Shown piece by piece: positions 45,641 to 57,900 of a stretch of DNA of 64,000 nucleotides. The position numbers and the translations under genes are program-made. The stretch covers positions 1 through 64,000 of the forward strand of contig CAUEEP010000577.1 in the NCBI GenBank assembly GCA_958450365.1. Direction: 5' to 3'. Positions within the stretch are counted from its first letter, which is position 1, and each line of letters starts with the position of its first letter. The notes beneath the pieces were generated by a model, which was not told the DNA's origin, made no database searches, and worked only from the letters and a program-made list of their open reading frames with translations. The DNA is from Mesorhabditis belari. Taxonomy: Eukaryota; Nematoda; Chromadorea; Rhabditida; Rhabditidae.

Positions 45641-45783
45641 CCGAGATTTCTAGGGCTATTTAGAGCAAAAAAAACCCAATTTCTAATGAATTTCGATTTT
45701 TGAACTGAGAATCGAGAAACATTTAATGTTTTAAAGGAAAAAAGGGAAAAATCGGGGAAAATAAAAGAAAATGAGATTTAATA

Positions 45784-45962
45784 GATAAATAGATCGTATA
45801 GATAATAGATAATAGATAATAGATAATAGATAATAGATAATAGATAATAGATAATAGATAATAGATAATAGATAATAGATAATAGATAATAGATAATAGA
45901 TAATAGATAATAGATAATAGATAATAGATAATAGATAATAGATAATAGATAAATAGATCGTA
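45784..45962. repeat. 7-bp microsatellite (ATAATAG)n
   Basis: About 24 perfect units flanked by TAGATAAATAGATCGTA at both ends. Yields Tyr/Leu/Ser/Ile frames on the reverse strand, not a gene. Confidence 0.95.
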
Positions 45963-46129
45963 AATCCAATGTGAAAGTGATGTGTTTCGCGGAAGGGAAA
46001 AGAGGAAAACTGCACAGGAAACTTGACTAAAAAAATTCACTCTCTCAAGGGATTTTCAAAAGTTTAAAAATGCCGAGTGATTTAAATTAAATAAGAAAAA
46101 GCTCAGAAAAAGCTATTAGTTCAATAGCT

Positions 46130-46430
46130 CAAGAACAGATCCAGGAATTGTTGTTTTGGTCGAAAGCAGCAGTGCAACAGATCAGCGCCCCAGTTATTAG
46201 ACTAGATTTAGATCCATGGGAACAATCCAGAGCTCTTCCAGGGACGATATTCTGGGCCAAACAAGTTCAAGATCAGAGCCAGACCTTGGAACTCTTAACC
46301 TTGCCTTGTCTAGCTCTAGCTTACTGTCTGGATATGATCAGTGTTATATTGTTTTGATCCAAAGCAGCAGTGCAACAGATCGGCGCCCCAGGACTAGATT
46401 TAGATCATGAAAACAATCGGGATCTGATAC
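46130..46430. repeat. ~205-bp direct duplication
   Basis: AAAGCAGCAGTGCAACAGATC, then GGCGCCCCAG and ACTAGATTTAGATC, occur at about 46163 and 46361. No gene recognised, and the duplicated frame is broken between copies. Confidence 0.7.
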
Positions 46431-46704
46431 AGCAACTCCAGTAACTTTTCCCTCTCAAATCTCGGCCCCATTTCCAATCCCTTCACTCATATGACTTCCG
46501 GGAAATCGATTTCTCTGTCGGGAATTGGTTTTGCGGCTTTTCACAATAGATGCCAATTCGATTTCCCCCGATTTTCCGGCTAAACAAAACATTTGCCGTA
46601 TGAAATTTTGGACTTTTCATAAAAGCTGGAGTACACATGTGAGTTTTTCAATAATCGAAATTGGATGGAAAGCGATTTGATGAAAATTTTGTCAGGTGAC
46701 ATCA

Positions 46705-47010
46705 CAAAGGAGGCTGCTTATGATTGTAAGATGAAGCTAGGCTGCTTATGATTGTAAGATGAAGCTAGACGGCTTACAGTTGTAAGCATGAAGCTAGACG
46801 GCTTACAATTGTAAGCATGAAGCTAGGCTGCTTATGATTGTAAGATGAAGCTAGGCTGCTTATGATTGTAAGATGAAGCTAGACGGCTTACAGTTGTAAG
46901 CATGAAGCTAGACGGCTTACAATTGTAAGATGAAGCTAGGCTGCTTATGATTGTAAGCATGAAGCTAGGCTGCTTATGATTGTAGCTGGAATACAATTGT
47001 AAGCATTCTA
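46705..47010. repeat. ~31-bp minisatellite (GCTGCTTATGATTGTAAG)
   Basis: About nine units of GATGAAGCTAGGCTGCTTAT with alternates GACGGCTTACAGTTGTAAGC. The unit ends are partly self-complementary (GCTTACAATTGTAAGC). Confidence 0.85.
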
Positions 47011-47509
47011 GCTTCATCTAGAGCCTTGATTAGCTTAAATTTGCATTTAAAATTGGGAAATTATTGTTTTATTTTAATGGAGAATTTCTGGAAAAGAAAA
47101 AGAAAATAGGAATCTCAAGGAATGTGCACGTAAATCGAGTGTAGTTTGTAGTTTGGCGCTTCTCGATTTCTCTTTTTCTTTTTGCCGCGAAACTTTGCCC
47201 CGTCTGCAAAGGCTGCAAAGAATCTTCTTATTTCTAATCAATTTTATTGATTTCTTTTGTTTTTTTCACCTTTTAATAAGCGAAAATTTCATTGATTTCA
47301 TTGAAAAATCCGATTTTTTTGCCTTCTATTAAACGCCACTGTCAATAAAATTATCATAAACAAAACAAAAAACATATCAGAATTTGATTTTATAACTGTC
47401 AGCTTGTTGAATGACATCCAATTTAACCATTTTAAGCCTCGAAAAACAAAAATATTCTCAAATTGACACTTTTGGGTTCTGAAAAGAAGGGGCACCAATA
47501 AAAAAATGC

Positions 47510-48560
47510 AAATTTTTCTTTGTTGAAACTTTGTGCAAAACTTTTATCGAATTTTTGCCTAGTGACATCCAGAATTGCCAAAAATGATGTCATTTTGGGG
47601 TTTTCTCGTATGCAAATTGAGATGCTGGGGTTGAATTGAGAATGGGCTCTTTAGGCGGGTTCTTTTATCGATGGGGACTCGATTTTTTGTTTATTCATCT
47701 TTCTGGATGTCATTAGGAATTTTGGGAGGAGAAACAAAAGCCTTTCTTCGGTATCGAATAAAAGTCCTTTTTGGGTGTCGACTCGTAACCCTAGCAGTAA
47801 CCCTCAGCTACAGTAACCCTCAGCTACAGTAACCATCAGCTACAGTAATACTAGTAAACTACAGTACTATTGAATAGGGGTCCGGCTCAGCTACAATCCA
47901 GGATTGTGCCATCCAGGATTGCCAAAAATAATGTCATTTTGGGGTTTTCTCGTATGCAAATTGAGATGGTGCGGTTGAATTGAGAATGGGCTCTTTTGGC
48001 GGGTTCTTTTATCGATGGGGACTCGATTTTTTGTTTATTCATCTTTCTGGATGTCATTAGGAATTTTGGGGGGAGAAACAAAAGCCTTTCTTCGGTGTCG
48101 AATAAAAGTCCTTTTTGGGTGTCGACTCGTAACCCTAGCAGTAACCCTCAGCTACAGTAACACTAGTAAACTATAGTACTATTAAATAGGGGGTCTGGCT
48201 TGGCTACAATACTCCTGTAGGATCTACGGTAAAGCCTTTAGAGCTTCTCTCATCAAGATGTAAGCTTAGTGCAAGCTGAAAAGCTGCAAGATAATGCAAA
48301 TTTTTCTTTGTTGAAACTTTGTGCAAAACTTTTATCGAATTTTTGCCTAGTGACATCCAGGATTGCCAAAAATAATGTCATTTTGGGGTTTTCCGGTATG
48401 CAAATTGAGATGGTGGGGTTGAATTGAGAATGGACTCTTTTGGCGGGTTCCTTTATCGATGGGGAGTCGATTTTTTGTTTATTCATCTTTTTGGATGTCA
48501 TTTGGAAGGTTGGCGTGAAAAAACAAAAGCCTTTTTTGGTTTTCGAACGAAAAGGGCGCG
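47510..48560 (-). repeat. Three ~350-450-bp direct repeats, each with a box
   Basis: Boxes at 47562, 47906 and 48350 are each followed by GATTGCCAAAAATAATGTC, ATCGATGGGGA and an inverted degenerate box CTGGATGTCAT about 139 bp on (47701, 48047, with a weaker TTTGGATGTCAT at 48488). TAACCCTCAGCTACAGTAAC repeats follow the first two. Confidence 0.85.
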
Positions 48561-49054
48561 TAGCCTAGCACAGTAACCCTAAGCAAGCTATAGTACTATT
48601 GCACAGGCGTCCGGCCCAACTACGATAACCCTGTAGGACCTGCCGTGAGGCTGTACTTCTTCGAATTTTCTTCATCAGGCTTATGAACTCTTTATCAATT
48701 CGCTTATCAAGAAATGAATTCCGAAATTTTCTGAAAATTGAAAGATGATTCATCGGATGACTCTAATGACTCTAATGGCTTTACCGTAGATCCTACAGGG
48801 TTATTGTAGCTGAACCGGACCCCTATTCAATAGTACTGTAGTTTACTAGTATTACTGTAGCTCGAATTACCCAAATTTCTCTTCTTTTTCCTGATTTTTC
48901 TGTAATTCTGACAAGTCATAGTCATATCTCAAATTTGCAAGATTGGTCACTGAAAGCTGCACAATTTGAGATAATTGGGGGCTGAGAAATAAACTGTTGA
49001 GTTGAGAAATCACCTGTAAAATGCAAATCTTGGTACTTTGATACCAAGGTCAGT

Positions 49055-49235
49055 ATCTCCATGAGTAAAAAAGAGGTATGGGGATGACCCCGGAGAGGTA
49101 TGGGGATAAGGGAGTCATCCCCATCAATCTCCAGACTCATCCCAATACCTCTTCGGAGGTATGGGGATAAGGGAGTCATCCCCATGAATCTTCCGACTCA
49201 TCCCAATACCTCTTCGGAGGTATAGGGATACTTTG
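49055..49235. repeat. GGTATGGGGATAAGGGAGTC repeats
   Basis: About three units combining GAGGTATGGGGATAAGGG with GTCATCCCCATCAATCTC. The halves are partly inverted (GGGGAT/ATCCCC), so each unit can fold. Confidence 0.75.
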
Positions 49236-49329
49236 TATCGTAATCCTCGTAATCCAGGGTACTTTGTATCGTAATCCTTCTTTAACCATAGTATTAAAAC
49301 GGAGTCGACTTTTTCGATCAGAAATCTAA

Positions 49330-50720
49330 ATCAAGATGTGTTGTGCGTTCCAGGATGGTCAGTGAAATCATTTTTAAGTCTGATTAAGGCTACAGTAACC
49401 CTAAAAAGTCAGTGGTACTGATGGAATGAGTACTGTAACAGAATCGGCTTTCTAATCTAACTAAAAGACTACCAGAATTTGTTGTGCCTTCCAGAATGCC
49501 TATTGTGATTATTGAAATAATCATTGGAACCGTTGGAATCATTGAACCATTGAAATAATCATTGAAATCATTTTCCCCGAGTCTCCTTTGCACTTTTCGA
49601 TCACTTTTCGATCGATAGGCTCCGTTTTATCGGTTTGAGTCGATTTCCAAAGTCGATTTCCGATTTCCAAATTCCCGAATTCAAAAGCATTTTATTTTTG
49701 AGTGTTTTCGTGGGTTCTTGTTTTTTTCGCCAAAAAGCAAATTGCTAGAATGCACTCTATAAATATTCGCTGATTCTACTCAGCTCTAGGAATCCCGTCA
49801 ACCACTCTGCCTTTCCCTTCAATGCACTCTGCCTTTCCCTTCAGTCACTCTGCCGTCAGCCACTCTGCCTCATCACTCTCACTAAACACCTATCGAAAAC
49901 AAAACACAAATAGTGAAATGATTCAAATGAACCTTAGAAAACTCGACACACAAAAAGATCTCCGCTAAAAATAAATGCGGCGAAGTGTAAGAGAATCGCG
50001 TCAGCCATCTCTGCCTTCCCTCCAGTCCCTCCATCTCTGCCTTCCCTATAAACACTTTTAGGAAACAAAACACAAATAGTGAAATGATTCTAGTGGACTC
50101 TAGATAACCCTCTTTAGACAAACAAATCGAACTAACTTCTAATCTAACTTTAAGACTCTATTGAGATGGGTTGTGCCTTCCAGAATGCTCATTGTGATCA
50201 TTGGCATAACCATTGGAATCATTGGATCATTGGCATAGCCATTGGAATCATTTTCCCGCGTTTCTTTTGCACTTTTCGATCATCGTTAGGGTTTGAGTCG
50301 ATTTCCAAATTCCCGAATTCAAACGCGATTCATTTTAACGCGATTTTTAAGTGTTTTCATGTGTTTTTGATTTTCTCCAAAAAATCCAATTGCTAGAAAG
50401 AAAAGAGTCGACTGATCTAAAGAGTCGATTGATTCTAAAGAAAGAGTAGACTGATTCTAAGAGTCGATTGATTCTAAAGAAAGAGTAGACTGATTCTAAG
50501 AGTCGATTGATTCTAAAGAAAGAGTAGACTGATTCTAAGAGTCGATTGATTCTAAGAGTCGATTCAAATGAGCTCTAGAACCGCGTCAGCCATCTCTGCC
50601 TTCCCTTCAATCACTCTGCCGTCAGCCACTCTGCTTTCCCTCCAATCCACTATAAACACTTTTAGGAAACAAAACACAAATATTGAAATGATTCTAGTGG
50701 ACTTTAGATAACCCTCTTGA
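49330..50720 (-). repeat. Diverged direct repeats with boxes at 49343, 49484 and 50173
   Basis: The first two boxes are 141 bp apart with little flank identity. The block from the box at 49484 to 49600 recurs at 50173-50290 (TTCCAGAATGC, CATTGGAATCATTG, CACTTTTCGATC). The phrase CACAAATAGTGAAATGATT occurs at 49905 and 50070, with a close copy (one base different) at about 50680. A 24-32 bp GAGTCGATTGATTCTAA array lies at 50400-50575. Confidence 0.75.
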
Positions 50721-50859
50721 CAAGTAAAAGAAAGAAAATTTCCCGAAAAATCCTTTTGCAGTTGAGCTGTGAAAGGGGAAAGTAAGAGTGAAAAAAAGAA
50801 AAAAAAAAAAGGAAAAACGCAAAAACATGTTGTTGACCACGTTCAAAGAACCCTCACCT

Positions 50860-51680
50860 CCGCATTTTTTTTCATCACATTTTTTTTTTCGATCCCCATT
50901 TCTCTCTATCTCTCCTCGAAAAAGGGAACCCTATGTACCATTGGGGAAAATAGAAAATAGACGCGTGGGAATTTGTTGTGAAATGGAAATTTCCAGCAAC
51001 AAACTAGGGGTCGACAAAAATTCTGAAATTTTTGTAAAAAAAAAATTCATCACATTTTTTGTTCGATCCCCATTTCTCTCTATCGAAAAAGTAACCCTAT
51101 GTACCATTGGGGAAAATAGACGCGTGGAAAACGGAATTGGTTGTGAAATGGAAATTTTCACCACAAAACTAGGGGTCAACAAAAATTCTTTTGCAAAAAA
51201 AAATTTGTAAAAAAATTTTTTTTTTTTTTTTTTTTAAATTGAACTTTTCTAATTTTAAATCAACTGTGTGACATCCAGAATGAAAAAATTTTTTGAAAAA
51301 ATCAGCGATTTCAAGCCGGCAACAACAATAGCTCTATGATAAAAATCCTTTCTCTCTATCTCTCCTCGAAAAACGAGAAACGGAACCCTATGTACCATTG
51401 GGGAAAATAGACGCGTGGGAAACGGAAGTAGTTGTGAAATGGAAATTTTCACCAGAAAATTAGGGGTCGAGAAAAATTCTGAAATTTTTGTAAAAAAAAA
51501 ATTTTTTTCAAAATTTTTCTAAAATTTTTTTTCTAAAATTTTTTTCAAAATTGAACTTTTCTAATTTTAAATCAACTGTGTGACATCCAGAATGGAGAAA
51601 TTTTTAAAAAAATTTGCGATTTTTTGAAAAAATCAGCGATTTCAAGCCGGCAACAACAATCGCTCTATGATAAAAATCGA
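50860..51680. repeat. Three ~310-bp repeat units with boxes at 51268 and 51580
   Basis: Units share CCCATTTCTCTCTATC, GGAACCCTATGTACCATTGG and GGAAAATAGACGCGTGG. The two later units also share CAACTGTGTGACATCCAGAA and CAAGCCGGCAACAACAAT. No coding function seen. Confidence 0.8.
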
Positions 51681-51912
51681 AATTTTACTAATTTTCAAAA
51701 ATTCCTTCATTTTTGGGTATTATGCATTCCAGCTTTAGCTTTGAATTTAAAAAAATTTTCTTTTTCTTAATTTTCTCGCCCGAAAATGGCTAGCAAACTT
51801 TTCTGATCTCGATAAAATCTCGGGTCAAAGAAAGATGATATCTAAAGTTTTTCCTCAACTTTTGTGCGTTCCAGATTTTCCATTGACTTTGAAATCTTAT
51901 TCAAAATACAAC

Positions 51913-51924
51913 TTAATTTCCCAG
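51913..51924 (+). promoter_or_regulatory. Likely trans-splice (spliced leader) acceptor
   Basis: AATTTCCCAG sits directly before GA and then the ATG of the oxidoreductase. No cis donor or upstream exon is apparent. In nematodes such a strong acceptor a few bases from the start codon normally receives a spliced leader. A box at 51864-51874 lies 50 bp upstream. Confidence 0.6.
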
Positions 51925-51926
51925 GA

Positions 51927-54900
51927 ATGCCAAGCGAGGATCGTTTCGACATCGTCATTTACGGGGCCACTGGTTTCACGGGTTTGCGGTGTATCACCTC
52001 GTACGTTAGCTCGAAGCTATTCAAAGTGAGTCAGATTTGTGTCAGATTTGAGGCAGATTTGAGGCAGATTTGTGTCAGATTTGTGTCAGATTTGAGTCAG
52101 ATTTGAGGCAGATTTGAGTCGAAAATAGCCTAAATTTCGATTTAATTTAGGGTATCACTTTGGCGGTGGCTGGAAGAAATGAGACGAAATTGCGGCAAGC
52201 GCTTGACAAAATTTCCATTGAAACGGGTGAGCTTGTATCTCATTTTTACATCAAAAATAATCATCTCATTAGTATTTCTTAGAGTATTTTCGAGTTAGGA
52301 CTTCTGAATTAGGACAGGCGTACTTGAGGATGATGTCTTAGAGATGATGGCTTAGAGATGATGTCATAGAGATGATATCTTAGAGATGATATCTTAGAGA
52401 TGATGTCTTAGTCCCGTAATCCGCAGGAAATAGAATTGGCATTTATTGTGTGTTTGTGAAAAGCCAAAATTAATTCCGGACAGAGGAATCGATTTCCTGG
52501 AAGTCATCTGAGTGAAGGGATTGGAAATAGGGCCGAGATTTCAGAGGGAGCTAGAGCTTTCCGGAGCTAGAGCTTTCCGGAGCTAGAGCTTTCCGGAGCT
52601 AGAGCTTTCCGGAGCTAGAGCTTTCCGGAGCTAGAGCTTTCCGGAGCTAGAGCTTTCTGGAGCTAGAGCTTTCTGGAGCTAGAGCTTTCTGGAGCTAGAG
52701 CTTTCTGGAGCTAGAGCTTTCTGGAGCTAGAGCTTTCTGGAGCTAGAGCTTTCTGGAGCTAGAGCTTTCTGCTATCTTACTTACTTACTATCTTACTATC
52801 TTACTTACTTGCTTACTTACTATCTTACTTACTATCTTACTTACTTACTTACTTACTTACTTACTATCTTACTTACTTGCCTACCTAATTACTTACTTGC
52901 TTACTTACTATCTTACTTACTAACTTGCTTACTCGCTTACTATCTTATTTACTATCTTACTTACTTACTTACTTACTTCCTTCATCAAAAATCATCCAAA
53001 TTTTTCACCAAAGCATTTTTCAATAAAAAACTGAAAAAATTCGGAATTTTTCCGTGAAACAGCTGTGCAAATTGTGATGAATTGCAGAAGACTTTCGAAA
53101 AATTGAAAAGCAAATATTTGGAGAGAATAAGGATTTGATTTTGCGATTTGCTAAAGCTTCGAGTAACTTGGGGGATTTAAATCTAAAGCTCTCTTCCACT
53201 CTGAAAACTTATCGATGAAATAACTCGAGTTTCCCATTGAAAAATGTTGAATATTTGAAATTTTTTTAGTCAAACTGGAGCTCAACTTAGACTTTGACAT
53301 CAGAAAAAAATGAGAAAAAAGAAAAAAAACTTTTCAAATTTTGCTCAAAATAGGCGAACAGATGCTGGCAACGAAAAACATTAAACAATCAAATTTGAGC
53401 TCAATTTTATAACCATTCTATAACATGCGTTCCAGGAGTGAACACTCGCGATGTATCGATCATTGTCGCCTCCACGGAAGACCCTGAATCACTGCACAAG
53501 ATGGCGCGACGAGCTCGCGTCATTGTTAACGCCGTTGGACCGGTGCGTTGTCGAAACTAAAGAAAGAAAAGTTAATCCTGGATATCACGTAATACAATAG
53601 CGATGAAATATTTTCGAAATACAGCCTCTGCAAGTTAGTGTAGTGGATAGTGAGATTGGCTCGTAGTCTAAGGGTCGCTGGTTCGATTCCCCTGCTAGGA
53701 ACATTCGTTGTTTTTCAAAATTCTAAAGCTTTTCGAGCAGTGTGCCTTCCAGAACTAAACTTAACAATGTCAGAAAGTCAAGATTGTAAAGTTTTGGCCG
53801 ATTTTAAGCTATCATCTCTGATTACTCGCTGTCATGAGTGGTAAGGCTCTGTTTTTTTTTCTCCAAAACATTTATTGCCTCTAAAAATTGTCAAAATGTC
53901 AAAATTGAATGATAAAGTCGAAATCCGCGTTGCTCTATTTATTTATAATATTTATTTTGGTGAAATTGAGGCTTATCAACATTTAGAAAAGGCAAAAAAG
54001 GCAAAAAAGGCAAAAAAAGACAAAAAAAGACAGAAAAAGACAGAAAAAGGCAAAGAAAAGACCAAAACGCCAAAGAAAAAAAAGGTAAAACCAGTTATCA
54101 GCAAGTGTCAATGGGCTCCATAGTGTCTTGTTGATTGGAGAAAATTTTCTAGGGAATCAATTTGGGGAAAGATATTAATTGGAGGAAAAGAAGTTAAGGG
54201 ATCCACCGAAATTGGATTCTGATCAGAAAATCGTTTAAATATTCATAATCAGAAGATTTGTCTTATCAAAGTTGTTAGGTATCAAATAAGCTCTTCAGCT
54301 CTTGTAAGCCTAGATCAAACCAGATCCAACCCTGGCTTCTAACTGTTCTTTGAACCAGGTCCACATGTCTTTTATGAGATTTAACAGTTAAATGAGCTTG
54401 CAGAAAGACGAACAGGTTTAAGATTTGGTTAAAGCCGTTTAGAATCAGGTTCAGAGGCTGGAGACTTCTGGATTAGGAGAGATGTACTTGAGGATGATGG
54501 CTTAGAGATGATGGCTTAGAGATGATGGCTTAGAGATGATGGCTTAGAGATGATGGCTTAAGGATGATGTCTTAGTGATGATGGCTTAGAGATGATGGCT
54601 TAGAGATGATGGCTTAGAGATGATGGCTTAGAGATGATGGCTTAGAGATGATGGCTTAGAGATGATGGCTTAGAGATGATGGCTTAGAGATGATGGCTTA
54701 GAGATGATGGCTTAGAGATGATGGCTTAGAGGTGATGGCTTAGAGATGATGGCTTAGAGATGATGGCTTAGAGATGATGGCTTAGAGATGATGGCTTCGT
54801 GATGATATCTTAGTGACGATATCCTAGAGATGATGTCTTAGAGATAATGTCTTAGAGTTGATGTCCTAGAGATGATATCTTAGAAATGATGCCTTAGAGA

Positions 54901-57900
54901 TGATGTCTTAAGGATGATATCTTAGAGATGATGTTTCATTGCTCTAGCTCTTACGAGCTTCTTATTCTCTTTGGGAATAAATCAGACTAGCTGTCGGGAA
55001 CTTCACCCATCAAATCAACTCTAAACTTTTCCCAACAAACCCAAGATGATTTTTCATTGACTCAATCCTTAGCTTTATCTCAGTTATAAAATAAGAAGAC
55101 AGCCCACCTTTTCCCTTTTCCCTTTTCCCTTTTCCCTTTTCAACTGTCATTTTCAAAAAAATATTCTCTGATTTCTTCAATTTTCAGTGATCAGATTGGC
55201 GTTTTTAATCAGCTGATCAAAAAAAGGAAAACGATTGACGGGTTGATAAGGAAATTGGATTGATTGGGTTTAGAAGGGGGAAATTGCTGCATGGAGAAAT
55301 GGGATTGGGAAATGGAAATGGGCAAGAAGAGTTAGCGCAAAAGTGCGCGGGAAAGATAAACAGAAATTTTGTAAACTGTAGCTTCTAGACATTTTTCTGC
55401 GTTCTGTGTTCATTGAGTTTTCAAAAAAAGTGTTAAAACCTAAAGCCTTTTTTAGTATCGTCTTCATGGAGAGGCTGTGGTTAAAGCAGCTGTTGAAGAA
55501 GGAGCTTCACATGTCGATATTTCAGGAGAACCGGCGGTTAGTTCTTGAAATACAGTGAATCAAGCTATCAAGCTAGATCTTGATCAGCTAGATTAGCTAG
55601 ATCTTGATCAGCTAGATCTTGATCAGCTTGATCTTGATCAGCTTGATCTTGATCAGCTAGATCAGCTAGTTCAGCTAGATCTTGATCAGCGTGATCAGGT
55701 AGATCTTGATCAGCTAGATCAGCTTGATCAGCTAGATCAGCTTGATCAGCTAACATCAGCTAACGTAAATCAATTGTAAATCAATTACAAATCAACTAAA
55801 TCGTTTAAATTTAAATTTCAGTTTCTCGAGAAGATGCAGATGAAATATGGTGAACTTGCAAAGGAAAAAGGCGTCTATGTGGTTGGCGCATGCGGATGGG
55901 ATTCAATTCCAGCTGATTTAGGAGTCAACTACTTAAAGGTTCTTTGTAAAGCCTGTAACTCAAGCGAATCTTCTTCAGAAACATTTCCCTGGTGATCTCA
56001 ATCATGTCGAGACCTTTGTCCAACTATTGACTGGTCCAGCGGTGAGTAAATTGAGCCAATCAAAAGCTCTCGCTCTAAACAAAGCAAATTGACTTATTTT
56101 CGGAACTCCCCGTTAGCTAAAGACCAAAAAAAAGCGAGAATTTGGCTGCGCCCGGGATCGAACCCAGGCCCCAGGTCTTAGGCGCTCGCCTCATAACTGC
56201 CCTCGTTACCCACTGCGCCATGAGGTCAACGTTGGGTATTTGAACCGGAAATTTCACCAAAACCTCTTGTGACATCCAGTTTCCCCAAAAACAAAGTAAG
56301 TTTGACTTAAATCAAAAGATTTCAGGTTGAAAACGAGGCAAAGTTGTGATTTTTTGAGAAAATGATAGGAAATGACAAGCAATTGTCAGCTACAAAATAT
56401 TCAAACAAGACAAACCTTTTGTAAAAGCTAAAGGCTTAAAAAGGCAAAAAAAAGCGAGAATTTGGCTGCGCCCGGGATCGAACCCTGACCCCAGGCCCCA
56501 GGCGTTCGCCTCATAACCGCCCTCGTTACCCACTGCGCCATGAGGTCAACGTTGGGTATTTGAACCGGAAATTTCACCAAAATCTCTTGTGACATCCAGA
56601 TTCTCCAAAACCTCAATCATATCGAGAGCTTTGTCCAACTATTGACTAGTTCAGTGAGTAAAACTAAATTGAGCCAATCAAAAGCTCTTGCATTTAAAAT
56701 GCATTCCAGCATTTGATAAAAATTTCTAATTCAGGGTTATTCTTTCAACGCTGGCACCTATCAAACGCTCGTATTAGGCATCTCGTCAGTCATGAGTGAC
56801 AAGTTGGGACAAGTAAGGCAATTAAAGAAAGGCAATTAAAGAAATCAATGCTGTCACATCCAATTTAATCATTGATAAGAGAAATTGAGCACTATTTCTT
56901 TAGATTCGTCGTCAGATCATGCCTGAGAAGATCCCTCGATCAGCTATCCGACCGCCAAAGCGGTTTTTTTAACGTTTCTCTTTCGTAAAATTCGATTTTT
57001 AGGGGTAAACTCTGGCAAATCGATGCCGGGGAGTTGAACGGTGGCTGGGCTTTACCATTTATGGGCTCTGATAAGTCGATTGTTCAACGTTCACAGTATT
57101 ATCAATATGTCGAAAAACAGGAAAGACCAGTGAGTGGAAACAAGAATTTTAATCACCCAGACATCATCCTTAAGACATCATCTCTAAGCCATCATCCTTA
57201 AGCCATCATCACTAAGACATCATCCTTAAGACATCATCTCTAAGACATCATCTCTAAGCCATCATCCTTAAGCCATCATCACTAAGACATCATCCTTAAG
57301 ACATCATCTCTAAGACATCATCTCTAAGCCATCATCCTTAAGACATCATCACTAAGACATCATCCTTAAGACATCATCACTAAGACATCATCCTTAAGAC
57401 ATCATCACCAAGAATTGGAAGGCATATTGAAAGATAAAAAAAGAGAAATCCTTTGTTTCAACTGATTTAACTGATCTAAGTGAATCTAAATCTTCCAGGT
57501 GGCCATTGAAACCTATATTCGGATTGGTTCACTTCTTTGGGCCGTTTTGTTAGTTGTTTGGGTGTCGATTTTCTCGCTTTTCTGTATGTGGACTCCGACA
57601 AGACGTTTCTTACAGAAATACCCGGATCTATGCAGTTTTAACATGTTTAAGGTGAGTGAAAAGTTAGGGTCTACCCCAAAACAGCGCCGACCAAAACAGC
57701 GGCGCCAAAACAGCGCCTGTACGGCGTACGTTGTACAGGCGCTGTTTTGGCGGCGCTGTTTTAATTGGCGCTGTTTTGCCGGGGCGCGGTTTTAATCCGT
57801 TAGGTTAGGTTAGGTAAAACAAGAGAGTCTGTACGCCGTACGCCGTACAGGCTCTGTTTTGAGCGTTTTTTCATTGGCGCTGTTTTAATTGGCGCTATTT

